Below are positions 20,404 to 30,052 of a stretch of DNA of 64,000 bases, piece after piece. The position numbers and the translations under genes were made by a program. Source of the stretch: Methylophaga sp. OBS1 (GTDB taxonomy: Bacteria > Pseudomonadota > Gammaproteobacteria > Nitrosococcales > Methylophagaceae); the NCBI RefSeq assembly GCF_026319365.1, contig NZ_JAPDMS010000005.1, positions 1 to 64,000 of the forward strand, written 5' to 3'. The stretch's first letter is position 1, and every line of letters begins with the position of its first letter. The notes below the pieces were generated by a model that saw only the letters and a program-made list of their open reading frames with translations, had not been told where the DNA came from and searched no databases.

Positions 20404-21858
20404 TCAAACCAGTCGTTTTCGCTCGTTCGATGGCGCGATGGCCAGCGTCTCGCGATACTTTGCAATCGTTCTGCGAGCGACGTTGATCCCTTGATCACCG
20501 AGAATGGCGGCGATCTTACTGTCACTCAGGGGTTTGCGCGGGTTTTCAGCCGCGACCAGTTTTTTGATGATAGCGCGGATTGCCGTGGCTGAACATTCAC
20601 CCCCTGCTTCCGTGCTGACATGGCTGGAAAAGAAATACTTCAACTCGAAGATACCGCGCGGGGTGTGCAGGTATTTACGGGTGGTTACCCGCGAAATCGT
20701 GGACTCGTGCATTTCCACGGCTTCTGCGATATCAGCCAGTACCAGTGGTTTCATTGCTTCTTCACCATGGTCAAGAAAATCTTTCTGCCGCTCCACAATG
20801 GCTTCAGTGACTTTGAGTAGCGTCTCGTTACGGCTTTGCAGGCTTTTCAGAAACCAGCGCGCTTCCTGCAGATTATTCTTGAGGTAGGTGTTCTCGGCAC
20901 TGTTATCGGCACGGTTGACCAGTTGCGCGTAGTGTTCGGCAATCTGCAAGCGCGGTGCATTATCCGGGTTCAGCGATAACTGCCACTTGCCCTGATATTT
21001 ACGGGCGTAGACATCGGGCACGATGTATTCGGTGTTGTCTGTCTGGATCTGACTACCGGGGCGTGGGTTCAGCAGTTGAATTGAGCGTACCAGTTCGGTG
21101 AGTTCGTCGTCAGAGACCTTCAGGGCTCGTTTGATCTGCGCATAGTCGCGTTTAGCCAGCGTATCGAGGTGTTTGTCGATCAGTTCACGCAGCAAATCGA
21201 TATGGGGAATGCCGGAAGCCTCGTAGACACGCAGCTGGATCAGCAGGCACTCACGCAAATCGCGCGCGGCCACACCGACCGGGTCAAAATGTTGAATCCG
21301 GTGCAGCACGGTTTCAATCTCATCGAGTTCCAGTTCTTCAAACTCCTCGCTGAGACTTTCGTGTATTTCTTCCAGGGTGGTTTTGAGATAGCCATCATCT
21401 TCCACCGAGTCAATGATCATGGTGGCAATAGTGGCTTCGGTCTCGGTGAAGGGGGTCAGACGCATTTGCCAAAGCAGATGCTGTTGCAGCGTATCTGTGC
21501 TTTCGTCCTGGTTTTCACGTTCCAGATCGCTATCCCCCATTGGACTGCTGCCAACACTGGAAACGTGCTGGTGGTCGTACATATCTTCCCATTTGGTGTC
21601 GACGGGCAGATCTTCGGGGATATCCTGGTTTTCCAACTGACTGATGTCGCGGCTGGCCTGATCGTCATCGCTGCGGCTGGCGGCATTCTGGTCGTAGTCG
21701 TAGTCTTCCTCGACTTCCAGCAAGGGATTGGTTTCCAGCGCTTCCTGAATTTCAGCCTGCAACTCCAGCGATGACAGTTGCAATAAGCGGATCGCCTGCT
21801 GCAGCTGCGGCGTCATCGAAAGACTTTGGCCTACACGTAGCTGTAATGAGGGTTTCAC
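20404..21858 (-). CDS. rpoN: RNA polymerase sigma-54 factor
   Basis: The 484-residue protein has the N-terminal Gln/Leu-rich activator region ([23 protein letters not shown], region I), an acidic region II near 60-120, the core-binding domain, and the C-terminal RpoN box [10 protein letters not shown] that reads the -24 element. It heads the rpoN-hpf-ptsN-hprK-PTS cluster. The usual upstream gene lptB is not here. Confidence 0.97.
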   Translation of the reverse strand: MKPSLQLRVGQSLSMTPQLQQAIRLLQLSSLELQAEIQEALETNPLLEVEEDYDYDQNAASRSDDDQASRDISQLENQDIPEDLPVDTKWEDMYDHQHVSSVGSSPMGDSDLERENQDESTDTLQQHLLWQMRLTPFTETEATIATMIIDSVEDDGYLKTTLEEIHESLSEEFEELELDEIETVLHRIQHFDPVGVAARDLRECLLIQLRVYEASGIPHIDLLRELIDKHLDTLAKRDYAQIKRALKVSDDELTELVRSIQLLNPRPGSQIQTDNTEYIVPDVYARKYQGKWQLSLNPDNAPRLQIAEHYAQLVNRADNSAENTYLKNNLQEARWFLKSLQSRNETLLKVTEAIVERQKDFLDHGEEAMKPLVLADIAEAVEMHESTISRVTTRKYLHTPRGIFELKYFFSSHVSTEAGGECSATAIRAIIKKLVAAENPRKPLSDSKIAAILGDQGINVARRTIAKYRETLAIAPSNERKRLV

Positions 21859-21996
21859 AAGTGTTTTTGGACTAATGTTGCGACCATGAGTTTATGTTAC
21901 CGCAAGTCTTATGCCATTGCCTACAGGATATCGCCAATTTGTTCTGTGAACTGAAAAACAATCTGTTTGAGCACAGGCTACTGCGCAAGCCAAGCG

Positions 21997-22989
21997 CTAG
22001 AAAACACTCACCGCACTGGCTTTAAAATTAACCCAGACAGTATCCCCGAGCTGTAATGCCAGGTTGTGTAGTGAGGTGGGCGTTATCACCGCATAAAACG
22101 GTTCGCCGCAATCAATCAACAGGCGAATATGGCCGGCCTCTTCGGCAATCTGGGTTAAACGGCCGGCGAAACTGTTCAACACACTGGTGTGATGCAGTGG
22201 CTGATCAGACACAATAATCTGGCGTGGGTCGATGGCAATATGCCGGGCACCGGCATCGTTTTCACCGATATGAATTAACAGTTTGCCGGTATTGAATAGC
22301 TGTTGCTGGGTTTGCCCGTGATAAAGGTTCAGCAGAGGCGCGCTGGTGACGTGGCCATTGACCAGGTTGATGGATTTGTTGGCTATCGCCATCGCCTGCA
22401 ACCGATCGTGGGTGGAGAAAATGACTGTTTTGCCATCCTGGGCGGCAAACTGACGAATGCTGGTTTCCAACTGGCGAATATGACGCTGATCCAGATGCGA
22501 GAAGGGTTCATCCAGCAGCAGAATATCAGGTTCATAGACAATCGCGCGGGCGATAGCGGCCCGCTTGAGCTCCCCCCCTGACAGGGTCGCTGCATCCTGA
22601 TCCGCCTGTGGCATCAGATTGACTAGAGACAAGGTTTTTTCTATCAGCGCATGATGCTGTGGCCGGGGGATATGCTGTAATCTCAGTGCCAGCTTCAGGT
22701 TATCGCGGACGCTGCCATGCAGCATATAGGGTTGCTGGGTGACATAGCCGATGCGACGACGCTGCTCAGCGCTCAGTCTGGCACCCACAGTTTGTTTCAG
22801 CAGGGCGATCTGACCCTGATCGGGGCGCTGCACAAAAGCCAGCAGATTCATCAGAGTCGACTTGCCGGCGCCGTTTTCGCCGAGTAGGGCAGTGCTTTCA
22901 TTGAGGCACAGACTTAAGGATGGGATAGTGAGCACGTCTCTGCCATCAAAGGCAACGCGAATATCACTGAGTTGATAAGCCGGTGTCAT
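21997..22989 (-). CDS. tupC: ABC transporter ATP-binding protein, tungstate/molybdate type
   Basis: The 330-residue protein has Walker A GENGAGKST (about 37-45), signature LSGGELKR (about 136-143) and Walker B ILLLDEP (about 155-161). A C-terminal TOBE-like oxyanion domain from about 255 (SVLNSFAGRLTQIAEEAGHI) points to tungstate or molybdate. It overlaps the permease gene by four bases. No binding-protein gene (tupA) is in the window. Confidence 0.82.
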   Translation of the reverse strand: MTPAYQLSDIRVAFDGRDVLTIPSLSLCLNESTALLGENGAGKSTLMNLLAFVQRPDQGQIALLKQTVGARLSAEQRRRIGYVTQQPYMLHGSVRDNLKLALRLQHIPRPQHHALIEKTLSLVNLMPQADQDAATLSGGELKRAAIARAIVYEPDILLLDEPFSHLDQRHIRQLETSIRQFAAQDGKTVIFSTHDRLQAMAIANKSINLVNGHVTSAPLLNLYHGQTQQQLFNTGKLLIHIGENDAGARHIAIDPRQIIVSDQPLHHTSVLNSFAGRLTQIAEEAGHIRLLIDCGEPFYAVITPTSLHNLALQLGDTVWVNFKASAVSVF

Positions 22990-23678
22990 GATTTGGCCTT
23001 ATTCAGAATCGATAGCAGGAAGTTCAGCACAAAGGCAATCAACAACAGCACCATGCCTAGCGCCAGACCCAGCTCGAATTCGCCTTTGCTGGTCTCCAGC
23101 GCGATAGCGGTGGTCATAGTGCGGGTAAATCCCTCGATATTGCCACCCAGCATCATAGCGGCCCCGACCTCACCAATAGCCCGACCGAAGCCGGTAATGA
23201 CACCGGCCAGTATGGCAAAGCGGGTGGTCCGAATAACCTGCAGCATCATCGGCAGTGTCCGTGCGCCGAGGCTTTTTAATGTTGGTATCAAGCGTGGGTC
23301 AGCTGAATTTACGGCAGTCACCGTCAGGTTCATCATAATGGGGAAAATCAAAATGGCCTGGGCGATGATGATTGCTGTCGGGGTATAGAGCAGGCCCCAA
23401 TCACCCAGCGGCCCGGCCCGGCTGAACAGACCATAAAGCAGTAAACCAATCACCACGGTGGGCATTGCCATCAGGGTATTGAGCAAATGCTGAATCGTGG
23501 CTTTGCCTTTGAAGCGGTTCAGCGCCATCGCCACACCGGCGGGGATGGCCAGTAGCGCAGCAATGACGGAAGCCGTCAGGGAGATATAGACGGAAGTGAC
23601 AATGATCCGCATGATCTGCGGATCGAGCTGCAGGAGCAACGCAAAGGCGGCAGCGAAAGAATCAGCAAAATATTCCAT
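22986..23678 (-). CDS. tupB: ABC transporter permease, tungstate type
   Basis: A 230-residue permease with six predicted helices and the EAA loop FGRAIGEVGAAMMLGGNIEG (about 160-180). The short TupB-like length and its paired ATPase with a TOBE domain suggest tungstate. It begins 18 bases after metF, so it may belong to the methyl-cycle transcript. Tungsten or molybdenum could serve formate dehydrogenases in a C1-using cell; this link is inferred. Confidence 0.8.
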   Translation of the reverse strand: MEYFADSFAAAFALLLQLDPQIMRIIVTSVYISLTASVIAALLAIPAGVAMALNRFKGKATIQHLLNTLMAMPTVVIGLLLYGLFSRAGPLGDWGLLYTPTAIIIAQAILIFPIMMNLTVTAVNSADPRLIPTLKSLGARTLPMMLQVIRTTRFAILAGVITGFGRAIGEVGAAMMLGGNIEGFTRTMTTAIALETSKGEFELGLALGMVLLLIAFVLNFLLSILNKAKS

Positions 23679-23696
23679 CGCAAGGGCCGCCTGACG

Positions 23697-24551
23697 CTAT
23701 GGCTTAATCAGATTAAGTCGCTGACAGATGGTCAGCGTGGGCTCGGTCTTGTTCATGGTATAGAAATGCAGGCCGGGCACATCCAGTTCAATCAACTGAC
23801 GGGTGAATTCGGTCAGAAAGTCGAGGCTGAAGGCTTTCATCGACTCGGTATCATCGTAGAATTCTTCCAGCCGTTTGCGTAACCAGCGCGGGATTTCAGC
23901 ACCACAACTGGCAGAAAAGCGTGCCAGCTGGGCAAAGTTATTGATGGGCATAATGCCGGGAATAATCGGAATATCGATGCCTTTCTGCGTACAGCGATCC
24001 AGGAAGAAGCGGTAAGCATCAATATTGTAGAAATACTGGGTAATGGCGCTATTGGCCCCGGCATCGACCTTACGTTTGAAGTTATCCAGATCAAATTCCG
24101 CGGTCTGGGCCTGTGGATGCACTTCCGGATAGGCCGCGACCTCAATATCGAAATAATCGCCGGTTTCCCTGCGGATAAACTCAACCAGTTCACTGGCATA
24201 ACGGAAATCACCCGGATCCCGCATACCGGAGGGCAGATCCCCGCGCAGCGCCACAATTCGGTGAATACCGTTTTGTTGATAAATATCGAGCATTTCACGC
24301 AGCCGATCGGCACTGGAGCCGACACAGGACAGGTGAGGTGCGGCATCAATACCGGTAGTGGGTTGCTGCTGCTGAATTTCCAGCACCGCTTCCATGGTGT
24401 TGTCCTGGGTGGAGCCACCGGCGCCGAAGGTAACCGAATAAAATTCGGGGGCAAGTGGAATCAAAGCTTCGCGGACACGCCGAAGATTAGCGACCCCTTT
24501 GTCGGTTTTAGGCGGGAAAAACTCGCAACTGAGCGTCAGATTTTTGGACAT
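23697..24551 (-). CDS. metF: 5,10-methylenetetrahydrofolate reductase
   Basis: The 284-residue flavoenzyme reduces methylene-THF to methyl-THF for methionine synthesis. It has the family start LSCEFFPPKTDKG, the FAD-binding RGDLPSG region, the AQTAEFDLDNFKRKVDAGA block and the PIIPGIMPI strand. It is third in the metK-ahcY-metF series, separated from ahcY by a terminator-like hairpin. Confidence 0.95.
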   Translation of the reverse strand: MSKNLTLSCEFFPPKTDKGVANLRRVREALIPLAPEFYSVTFGAGGSTQDNTMEAVLEIQQQQPTTGIDAAPHLSCVGSSADRLREMLDIYQQNGIHRIVALRGDLPSGMRDPGDFRYASELVEFIRRETGDYFDIEVAAYPEVHPQAQTAEFDLDNFKRKVDAGANSAITQYFYNIDAYRFFLDRCTQKGIDIPIIPGIMPINNFAQLARFSASCGAEIPRWLRKRLEEFYDDTESMKAFSLDFLTEFTRQLIELDVPGLHFYTMNKTEPTLTICQRLNLIKP

Positions 24552-24566
24552 GTTTTTGTCTTGAAG

Positions 24567-24595
24567 AAAAAAATGGGCTGAAAAATCAGCCCATT
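24567..24595 (-). terminator. Intrinsic terminator or attenuator between ahcY and metF
   Basis: On the minus strand AATGGGCTGA-TTTT-TCAGCCCATT is followed by seven T residues. It should end much of the metK-ahcY transcript and lower metF expression unless metF has its own promoter in this 59-base gap. Confidence 0.85.
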
Positions 24596-24610
24596 CTAAC
24601 TGATTAACGA

Positions 24611-25921
24611 TTAATACCTGTAGTGCTCCGGCTTGTAAGGACCGGCCTGTTCCAGACCCAGGTATTTTGCCTGCTCCGGCGTCAGTTGTGTCAGGCTGGC
24701 ACCAATGCGGCCCAGGTGCAGCTGGGCGACTTTCTCATCCAGCTTCTTGGGCAGCACGTAAACCCGGTTCTCATAATTATCGCTGTGTTGCCACAGTTCG
24801 ATTTGCGCCATGACCTGATTGGTGAATGACGCAGACATCACGAAGCTCGGATGACCTGTGGCACAACCCAGGTTCACCAGACGGCCCTCGGCCAGCAGAA
24901 TGATGCGCTTGCCATCCGGGAAGATGATGTGGTCAACCTGTGGTTTGATGTTTTCCCACTCGTATTGGCGCAATGACGCGACATCGATTTCAGAATCGAA
25001 GTGACCGATGTTGCAGACGATGGCTTCGTTCTTCATCGCTTTCATATGGTCGTGAGTGATGACATCGATATTACCGGTGGCGGTAACAAAAATATCACCC
25101 ATCGCCGCGGCTTCATCCATGGTGACGATGCGGTAACCTTCCATACTGGCCTGCAGGGCACAAATCGGATCGATCTCGGTGACCAGCACAGTGGCGCCCA
25201 TGCCACGGAAAGCCTGAGCACAGCCTTTACCGACATCACCGTAACCCAGCACGACGCAGATTTTACCGGCAACCATCACATCAGTGGCGCGTTTGATGCC
25301 GTCGAGCAGAGATTCACGGCAGCCATAGAGGTTGTCGAACTTGGATTTGGTGACCGAGTCATTGACGTTGATAGCAGGGACTTTCAGCGTGCCCTGTTTC
25401 ATCATTTCATAGAGGCGGTGAACACCGGTGGTGGTTTCTTCCGACAGACCTTTAACATAGTCCAGTAACTCCGGATATTTCTCGTGCATGATGAGGGTCA
25501 GGTCGCCACCATCATCCAGAATCATATTCGGACGCCAGCCATTGGGGCCAACGATGGTTTGCTCAATACACCAGACCGCTTCTTCCTCGGTTTCACCTTT
25601 CCAGGCAAAGACCGGAATGCCCTGATCGGCAATCGCCGCGGCGGCGTGATCCTGGGTTGAAAAGATATTACAGGAAGACCAGCGTACTTCAGCGCCCAGT
25701 TCCACCAGTGTTTCGATCAATACCGCTGTTTGAATGGTCATGTGCAGACAGCCGGCGATGCGGGCACCTTTCAGTGGTGCCTGGCCGGCGTATTCTTCAC
25801 GCAGCGCCATCAAACCGGGCATTTCGCTTTCGGCAATTTTAATTTCCTGGTGACCCCATTTGGCCAGTGAAATATCAGCGACTTTGTAGTCGGGGGTGAG
25901 GTTTTCGATAGCAGATTCCAT
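24611..25921 (-). CDS. ahcY: S-adenosylhomocysteine hydrolase
   Basis: The 436-residue enzyme splits SAH into adenosine and homocysteine, removing the inhibitor of methyltransferases. It has [17 protein letters not shown] (about 180-196), the NAD+-binding [15 protein letters not shown] (about 222-236) and the C-terminal [16 protein letters not shown]. It lies 14 bases after metK with an AAGGA ribosome binding site, so both share the SAH riboswitch leader. Confidence 0.97.
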   Translation of the reverse strand: MESAIENLTPDYKVADISLAKWGHQEIKIAESEMPGLMALREEYAGQAPLKGARIAGCLHMTIQTAVLIETLVELGAEVRWSSCNIFSTQDHAAAAIADQGIPVFAWKGETEEEAVWCIEQTIVGPNGWRPNMILDDGGDLTLIMHEKYPELLDYVKGLSEETTTGVHRLYEMMKQGTLKVPAINVNDSVTKSKFDNLYGCRESLLDGIKRATDVMVAGKICVVLGYGDVGKGCAQAFRGMGATVLVTEIDPICALQASMEGYRIVTMDEAAAMGDIFVTATGNIDVITHDHMKAMKNEAIVCNIGHFDSEIDVASLRQYEWENIKPQVDHIIFPDGKRIILLAEGRLVNLGCATGHPSFVMSASFTNQVMAQIELWQHSDNYENRVYVLPKKLDEKVAQLHLGRIGASLTQLTPEQAKYLGLEQAGPYKPEHYRY

Positions 25922-25935
25922 GATGATTCCTTAAA

Positions 25936-27099
25936 TTATTTCAGACCGGCGGCATCGCGTAATACGTCAGCCATATCGGTGTTTTCCCAGCTGAAGCCAG
26001 CATCTTCACGGCCGAAATGACCGTAGGCGGCAGTGGGTTGGTAAATGGGTTTGATGAGGTCGAGCATTTTGATAAGACCGACCGGGCGCAGATCAAAATG
26101 TTCCCTGACCAGCAGCTCCAGGCGCTCCTGCGAGATTTTGCCGGTGCCGAAGGTTTCGACGCTGATTGAAGTCGGTTCGGCGACCCCGATGGCGTAGGAG
26201 ACCTGGATTTCACAGCGATCAGCAAGACCAGCGGCAACGATGTTCTTGGCCACATAACGACCTGCATAGGCCGCACTGCGGTCAACCTTAGAGGGATCCT
26301 TACCGGAGAAGGCACCACCGCCATGACGGGCCATACCACCGTAGGTATCGACGATGATCTTGCGACCGGTCAGACCCGCGTCACCCACCGGACCACCGAT
26401 AATGAACTGGCCGGTTGGATTGATATGGATCTGGGTTTTTGGTGTCAGCCATTCTTCCGGCAGCACGGGTTTAATGATGTGTTCCATCACCGCTTCCCGC
26501 AGGTCTGCTTGGGAGATTTCCGGGCTGTGCTGAGTAGACAGTACCACGGCATCAATACCCACTGGTTTGCCATCCTGATAGACAAAGGTCACCTGACTTT
26601 TGGCGTCAGGACGCAGCCAGCTCAGTTCACCGCTTTTACGGATATGGGCCTGTCTTTTAACCAGACGATGGGCATAGGTAATCGGCGCGGGCATCAGGAC
26701 ATCGGTTTCATTACTGGCATAACCGAACATCAGGCCCTGGTCACCGGCACCCTGATTTTCTTCAGTGTCACGATCCACGCCCATGGCGATATCGGAAGAT
26801 TGTTTACCGATCAACGACATCACGGCACAGGTCTGACCATCGAAACCGACTTCAGAGCTGTTGTAGCCGATATCGGTGATAGTTTTACGGACCACGTCTT
26901 CCAGGTCGACCCAGGCCGAAGTGGTAATTTCACCGGCGATAATGGCGGCACCGGTTTTAATCAGGGTCTCACAAGCAACCCTTGCGCGGGGGTCCTGACG
27001 AAGAATCTCGTCCAGGATGGCATCAGAAATCTGATCAGCGACTTTGTCCGGATGACCTTCTGACACGGACTCAGAGGTGAAAAGATAATTACTACTCAT
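25936..27099 (-). CDS. metK: S-adenosylmethionine synthetase
   Basis: MetK makes SAM from methionine and ATP. The ATG at 27099 has a GAGGAAG ribosome binding site and yields the family start [20 protein letters not shown] (387 residues); a 23-residue extension upstream overlaps the leader and is not conserved. Conserved loops [12 protein letters not shown] and [19 protein letters not shown] are present. It is the first gene after the SAH riboswitch. Confidence 0.97.
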   Translation of the reverse strand: MSSNYLFTSESVSEGHPDKVADQISDAILDEILRQDPRARVACETLIKTGAAIIAGEITTSAWVDLEDVVRKTITDIGYNSSEVGFDGQTCAVMSLIGKQSSDIAMGVDRDTEENQGAGDQGLMFGYASNETDVLMPAPITYAHRLVKRQAHIRKSGELSWLRPDAKSQVTFVYQDGKPVGIDAVVLSTQHSPEISQADLREAVMEHIIKPVLPEEWLTPKTQIHINPTGQFIIGGPVGDAGLTGRKIIVDTYGGMARHGGGAFSGKDPSKVDRSAAYAGRYVAKNIVAAGLADRCEIQVSYAIGVAEPTSISVETFGTGKISQERLELLVREHFDLRPVGLIKMLDLIKPIYQPTAAYGHFGREDAGFSWENTDMADVLRDAAGLK

Positions 27100-27126
27100 A
27101 GCCAGCTTCCTCATTACATTAGTTCG

Positions 27127-27183
27127 AGGTAATGATAGTGGTGCCATGAGTCGAGGGACCGTGCTCATTACTATCAGTTACCT
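27127..27183 (-). promoter_or_regulatory. Long leader hairpin between riboswitch and metK
   Basis: The transcript can pair AGGTAACTGATAGT with ACTATCATTACCT, with one bulged C, and a further inner ATGAG/CTCAT pair. No T-run follows, so it is not an intrinsic terminator. It ends about 28 bases before the metK start and may be part of the expression platform. Confidence 0.55.
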
Positions 27184-27192
27184 GTTAATAAT

Positions 27193-27260
27193 GAACGCAG
27201 TTAAATGAAACCTGTTGGATAAGCCTAGCAGGGTCAGCCCTGTTGCAGCGTTCCTTATCC
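27193..27260 (-). promoter_or_regulatory. S-adenosylhomocysteine (SAH) riboswitch
   Basis: On the minus strand GGATAAG (27260-27254) pairs with CTTATCC (27223-27217) as P1. Next comes the diagnostic GAACGCTGCAAC core, then a CAGGG-CTGA-CCCTG hairpin. GAACGC can pair with the downstream GCGTTC (27198-27193) as the pseudoknot helix. This matches the SAH riboswitch, which turns genes on when SAH accumulates. It precedes metK-ahcY-metF. The assignment is from motif and pairing, not a covariance search. Confidence 0.85.
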
Positions 27261-27270
27261 CAAAGTCGAC

Positions 27271-27298
27271 ATATTAATTGAAATGGCAGATTTTTCAA
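27271..27298 (-). promoter_or_regulatory. Sigma-70 type promoter of the metK operon
   Basis: TTGAAA, a 16-base spacer and TAATAT read toward metK. A start about seven bases downstream would place the riboswitch at the very 5' end of the transcript. Confidence 0.65.
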
Positions 27299-27334
27299 GC
27301 TTCTAAACGCCAGTCGCCAGCCTGGCAGCGGCTT

Positions 27335-28027
27335 TTACAGCTGAAGTTTCTGTCCGTTTGATTTCAACCATGCCCGATGTTGCGTGAACGCTGGGTCAAA
27401 TTGTTTCACCAGTTGCCAGAATGCCGGTGAGTGATTGTGCTGACGCAGATGACAGAGTTCGTGAATGATGACGTAATCAATAATGTCAGGCGCCGCCATG
27501 ATGAGTTTCCAGTTAAGCTGCACTTCTCCTGATGCGGTACAACTGCCCCAGCGGGCACGATAGGTTTTGACTTCTATGCTGGCGGGCACCAATCCGGTTT
27601 GCGCTGCCAGTTCTTCGCAGCGCGCTGTCAGTAAATGCCTCGCCTGATGTTTGTACCAGCCTTCGACTTGCCGTTTTATCGCTGCCTGACTGGGCTGCGG
27701 ATCACGGTGCATGACAAGCAAAACTTTATCAGTGAGTTGTATCTCTCTGCGCGCCTGGGCTGGCTCAACCACCAGACTGTAGGTTTTTCCCAGATAGAGC
27801 AGGCTTTCGCCGCTTTCGAATTGTTTGGCTTTAACCGGAGGGTGCGCCAGCAGCTTTTGCTGTATCCAGTGACTTTTTTCATGCACGAAGCGCTCGGCTT
27901 GATGCAAGGGCAGGCGGGCCGGGATTCGCAGTTTGACCTCACCGTTACGGATGCCCAGCGACAGGGTCTTGCGGCGCTTGCTGCGTATGACCTCGACCTC
28001 AACGCCATTGCAATGGATGCTTTTCAT
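27335..28027 (-). CDS. YgjP-type (M48-like) metal-dependent hydrolase
   Basis: The 230-residue protein belongs to the YgjP/WLM-like DUF45 group. The zinc motif HELCH followed by a second histidine pair (HNHSPAFW) lies near residues 184-199. An N-terminal beta-rich domain (RSKRRKTLSLGIRNGEVKLRIP) precedes it. The substrate is not established. It faces away from dusA with 77 bases between starts. Confidence 0.85.
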   Translation of the reverse strand: MKSIHCNGVEVEVIRSKRRKTLSLGIRNGEVKLRIPARLPLHQAERFVHEKSHWIQQKLLAHPPVKAKQFESGESLLYLGKTYSLVVEPAQARREIQLTDKVLLVMHRDPQPSQAAIKRQVEGWYKHQARHLLTARCEELAAQTGLVPASIEVKTYRARWGSCTASGEVQLNWKLIMAAPDIIDYVIIHELCHLRQHNHSPAFWQLVKQFDPAFTQHRAWLKSNGQKLQL

Positions 28028-28104
28028 CGCGTTATTGTGCGTAAGAGGAAGATTTTTTGCCAGTTTTTTGCGAAAATAGCGGGTTTTAAACTCGCAGCCA
28101 AACC

Positions 28105-29088
28105 ATGTCAGCAGCCACCGCTTTTTCCCCTACCCGACGTCTGTCCGTTGCCCCAATGATGGACTGGACCGACCGCGACTGCCGTTATCTGTTGCGGCTG
28201 ATTTCACGTGAAACGCTGCTCTATACCGAGATGGTTACGACCGGTGCGCTGATTCATGGTGACCGGGAACGTTTTCTGGCCCATGATCAGTTGGAATACC
28301 CGCTGGCATTGCAGCTGGGCGGCAGTGAGCCGGAAGAACTCGCGCTTTGCGCGAAAATGGGTGAAGACGCGGGTTATGATGAAATCAATATCAATGTCGG
28401 CTGTCCCAGTGATCGGGTCCAGTCAGGTCGTTTCGGTGCCTGTCTGATGGCCGAGCCGGAGCTGGTGGCAGAGGGCGTTGCTGCCATGCAGGCCAGGGTC
28501 ACTATTCCAGTGACAGTGAAAACCCGTCTGGGCATCGATGATTTCGACAGTTATCAATTTCTGACCGACTTTATCGACAAGGTCTCTGCTGCCGGTTGCG
28601 AAATCTTTATTCTGCATGCGCGTAATGCCTGGCTGAAAGGTTTAAGCCCGAAGGAAAATCGTGATGTGCCGCCACTTAACTACGAGCGCGTATATCAGAT
28701 TAAGCGGGATTATCCGCACCTGCATATCGATATCAATGGCGGCATCCAGACGCTGGAAGGAGTCGGGCAGCATCTGCAGCATGTCGATGGTGTGATGATG
28801 GGCCGTGCGGTTTATCACAACCCATACCTGCTGGCTGAAGCCGATGACATTGTATTCAACAAAGCGAAGCCGGTGATTTCTCGTCATGAAGTGATTGAAC
28901 AGATGCTGCCTTATATTGAGCAGCGTATGCAGCAGGGTAGACCGCTAAAATCAATCACCCGTCATTTATTGGGCCTGTTCCAGGGCCAGCCCGGCGCCCG
29001 CCGCTGGCGTCGTCATTTAAGTGAGAATGCCCACTTGCCGGGGGCGGGGATTCAGACGCTTAAGGAAGCATTATCGCTGGTGGGTTAG
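28105..29088 (+). CDS. dusA: tRNA-dihydrouridine(20/20a) synthase
   Basis: A 327-residue FMN enzyme reducing U20/U20a of tRNA. It has the start [36 protein letters not shown] with the catalytic Cys near 112, and the C-terminal [18 protein letters not shown] characteristic of DusA. Confidence 0.95.
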   Translation: MSAATAFSPTRRLSVAPMMDWTDRDCRYLLRLISRETLLYTEMVTTGALIHGDRERFLAHDQLEYPLALQLGGSEPEELALCAKMGEDAGYDEININVGCPSDRVQSGRFGACLMAEPELVAEGVAAMQARVTIPVTVKTRLGIDDFDSYQFLTDFIDKVSAAGCEIFILHARNAWLKGLSPKENRDVPPLNYERVYQIKRDYPHLHIDINGGIQTLEGVGQHLQHVDGVMMGRAVYHNPYLLAEADDIVFNKAKPVISRHEVIEQMLPYIEQRMQQGRPLKSITRHLLGLFQGQPGARRWRRHLSENAHLPGAGIQTLKEALSLVG

Positions 29089-29097
29089 TTGATAACT

Positions 29098-29244
29098 ATC
29101 CGCAGATTACGCAGATGTACACAGATTAATCGAGCAAGAGTCTCAGGCCTGAGGCTAATTTCCTCAGCAAAGTCTAATTCATATCAACTCGATTATTGAA
29201 TCAACGTTGATCAGTAATCTGTGAAATCGGCGTAATCTGCGGAT
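29098..29244. repeat. Inverted-repeat element, copy A (no gene)
   Basis: The left end ATCCGCAGATTACGCAGAT and the right end CGTAATCTGCGGAT are imperfect inverted repeats bounding a 147-bp unit without an ORF. It occupies nearly all of the gap between dusA and the ABC-2 permease gene. Related copies lie at 41436, 42576, 44187 and 52182. Confidence 0.8.
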
Positions 29245-29269
29245 TCATATATCGCTCTCAGCCACCTGG

Positions 29270-30052
29270 TCAATTCCTCAGCCCGGTGCCTTTATGCAGT
29301 AGATAGAGTGCAAATGCCGTCAGTCCGCCAATAAACAGCAGAATAATGCTGAATGCCGCCACCACCGGAATATCCGACACGCCCAGCATGCCGAAGCGGA
29401 AAGCATTCACCATATACAGAATCGGGTTGAGTAAGGACACGTTCTGCCAGAATTCCGGCAACAGGCTGATGGAATAAAACACACCACCCAGATACGTCAG
29501 CGGCGTCAGGATAAAGGTCGGGATGATCGAGATTTCATCAAAACTGCGGGCATAAACCGCGTTGATAAAACCGCCGATGGCGAACAGCACGGCGCTCAGC
29601 ACCACCATGCTGATTGTGATAAAAATATGCTCAATCGGCAGTCGGGTAAAAAACAGTGAGACGATGGTGACAATCACACCAACACACAGCCCGCGCGCGG
29701 TGCCGCCGGCCACATAACCGGCCAGAATCAGGTAATTGGGCACTGGTGCAACGATAAGCTCTTCGACATGGTTTTGAAATTTGGCGCTGAAAAATGACGA
29801 AGCCACGTTGGAGTAGGCATTGTTAATCACCGCCATCATGATGATGCCGGGGACAATATATTCCATATAGGTGAAACCACCCATTTCACCAATGCGGCTG
29901 CCAATCAGGTTGCCGAAAATGATGAAATACAGGGTCATGGTAATGGCCGGCGGCAGAATAGTCTGCGGCCAGATACGGAAAAAGCGGCGGATTTCGCGGG
30001 TAACCAGCGTCGACAGGGCAACCCAGTGGCGTTGATGACGGCTCTGGTTCAT
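29270..30052 (-). CDS. ABC-2 type transporter permease, YadH-like
   Basis: The 260-residue permease has six predicted helices and the ABC-2 pattern GFINAVYARSFDEISIIPTFILTPLTYLGGVFYS toward the C-terminus, described here by its 170-205 region. It overlaps the ATPase gene by four bases. The pair resembles E. coli YadGH, an exporter of unknown substrate. Confidence 0.88.
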   Translation of the reverse strand: MNQSRHQRHWVALSTLVTREIRRFFRIWPQTILPPAITMTLYFIIFGNLIGSRIGEMGGFTYMEYIVPGIIMMAVINNAYSNVASSFFSAKFQNHVEELIVAPVPNYLILAGYVAGGTARGLCVGVIVTIVSLFFTRLPIEHIFITISMVVLSAVLFAIGGFINAVYARSFDEISIIPTFILTPLTYLGGVFYSISLLPEFWQNVSLLNPILYMVNAFRFGMLGVSDIPVVAAFSIILLFIGGLTAFALYLLHKGTGLRN

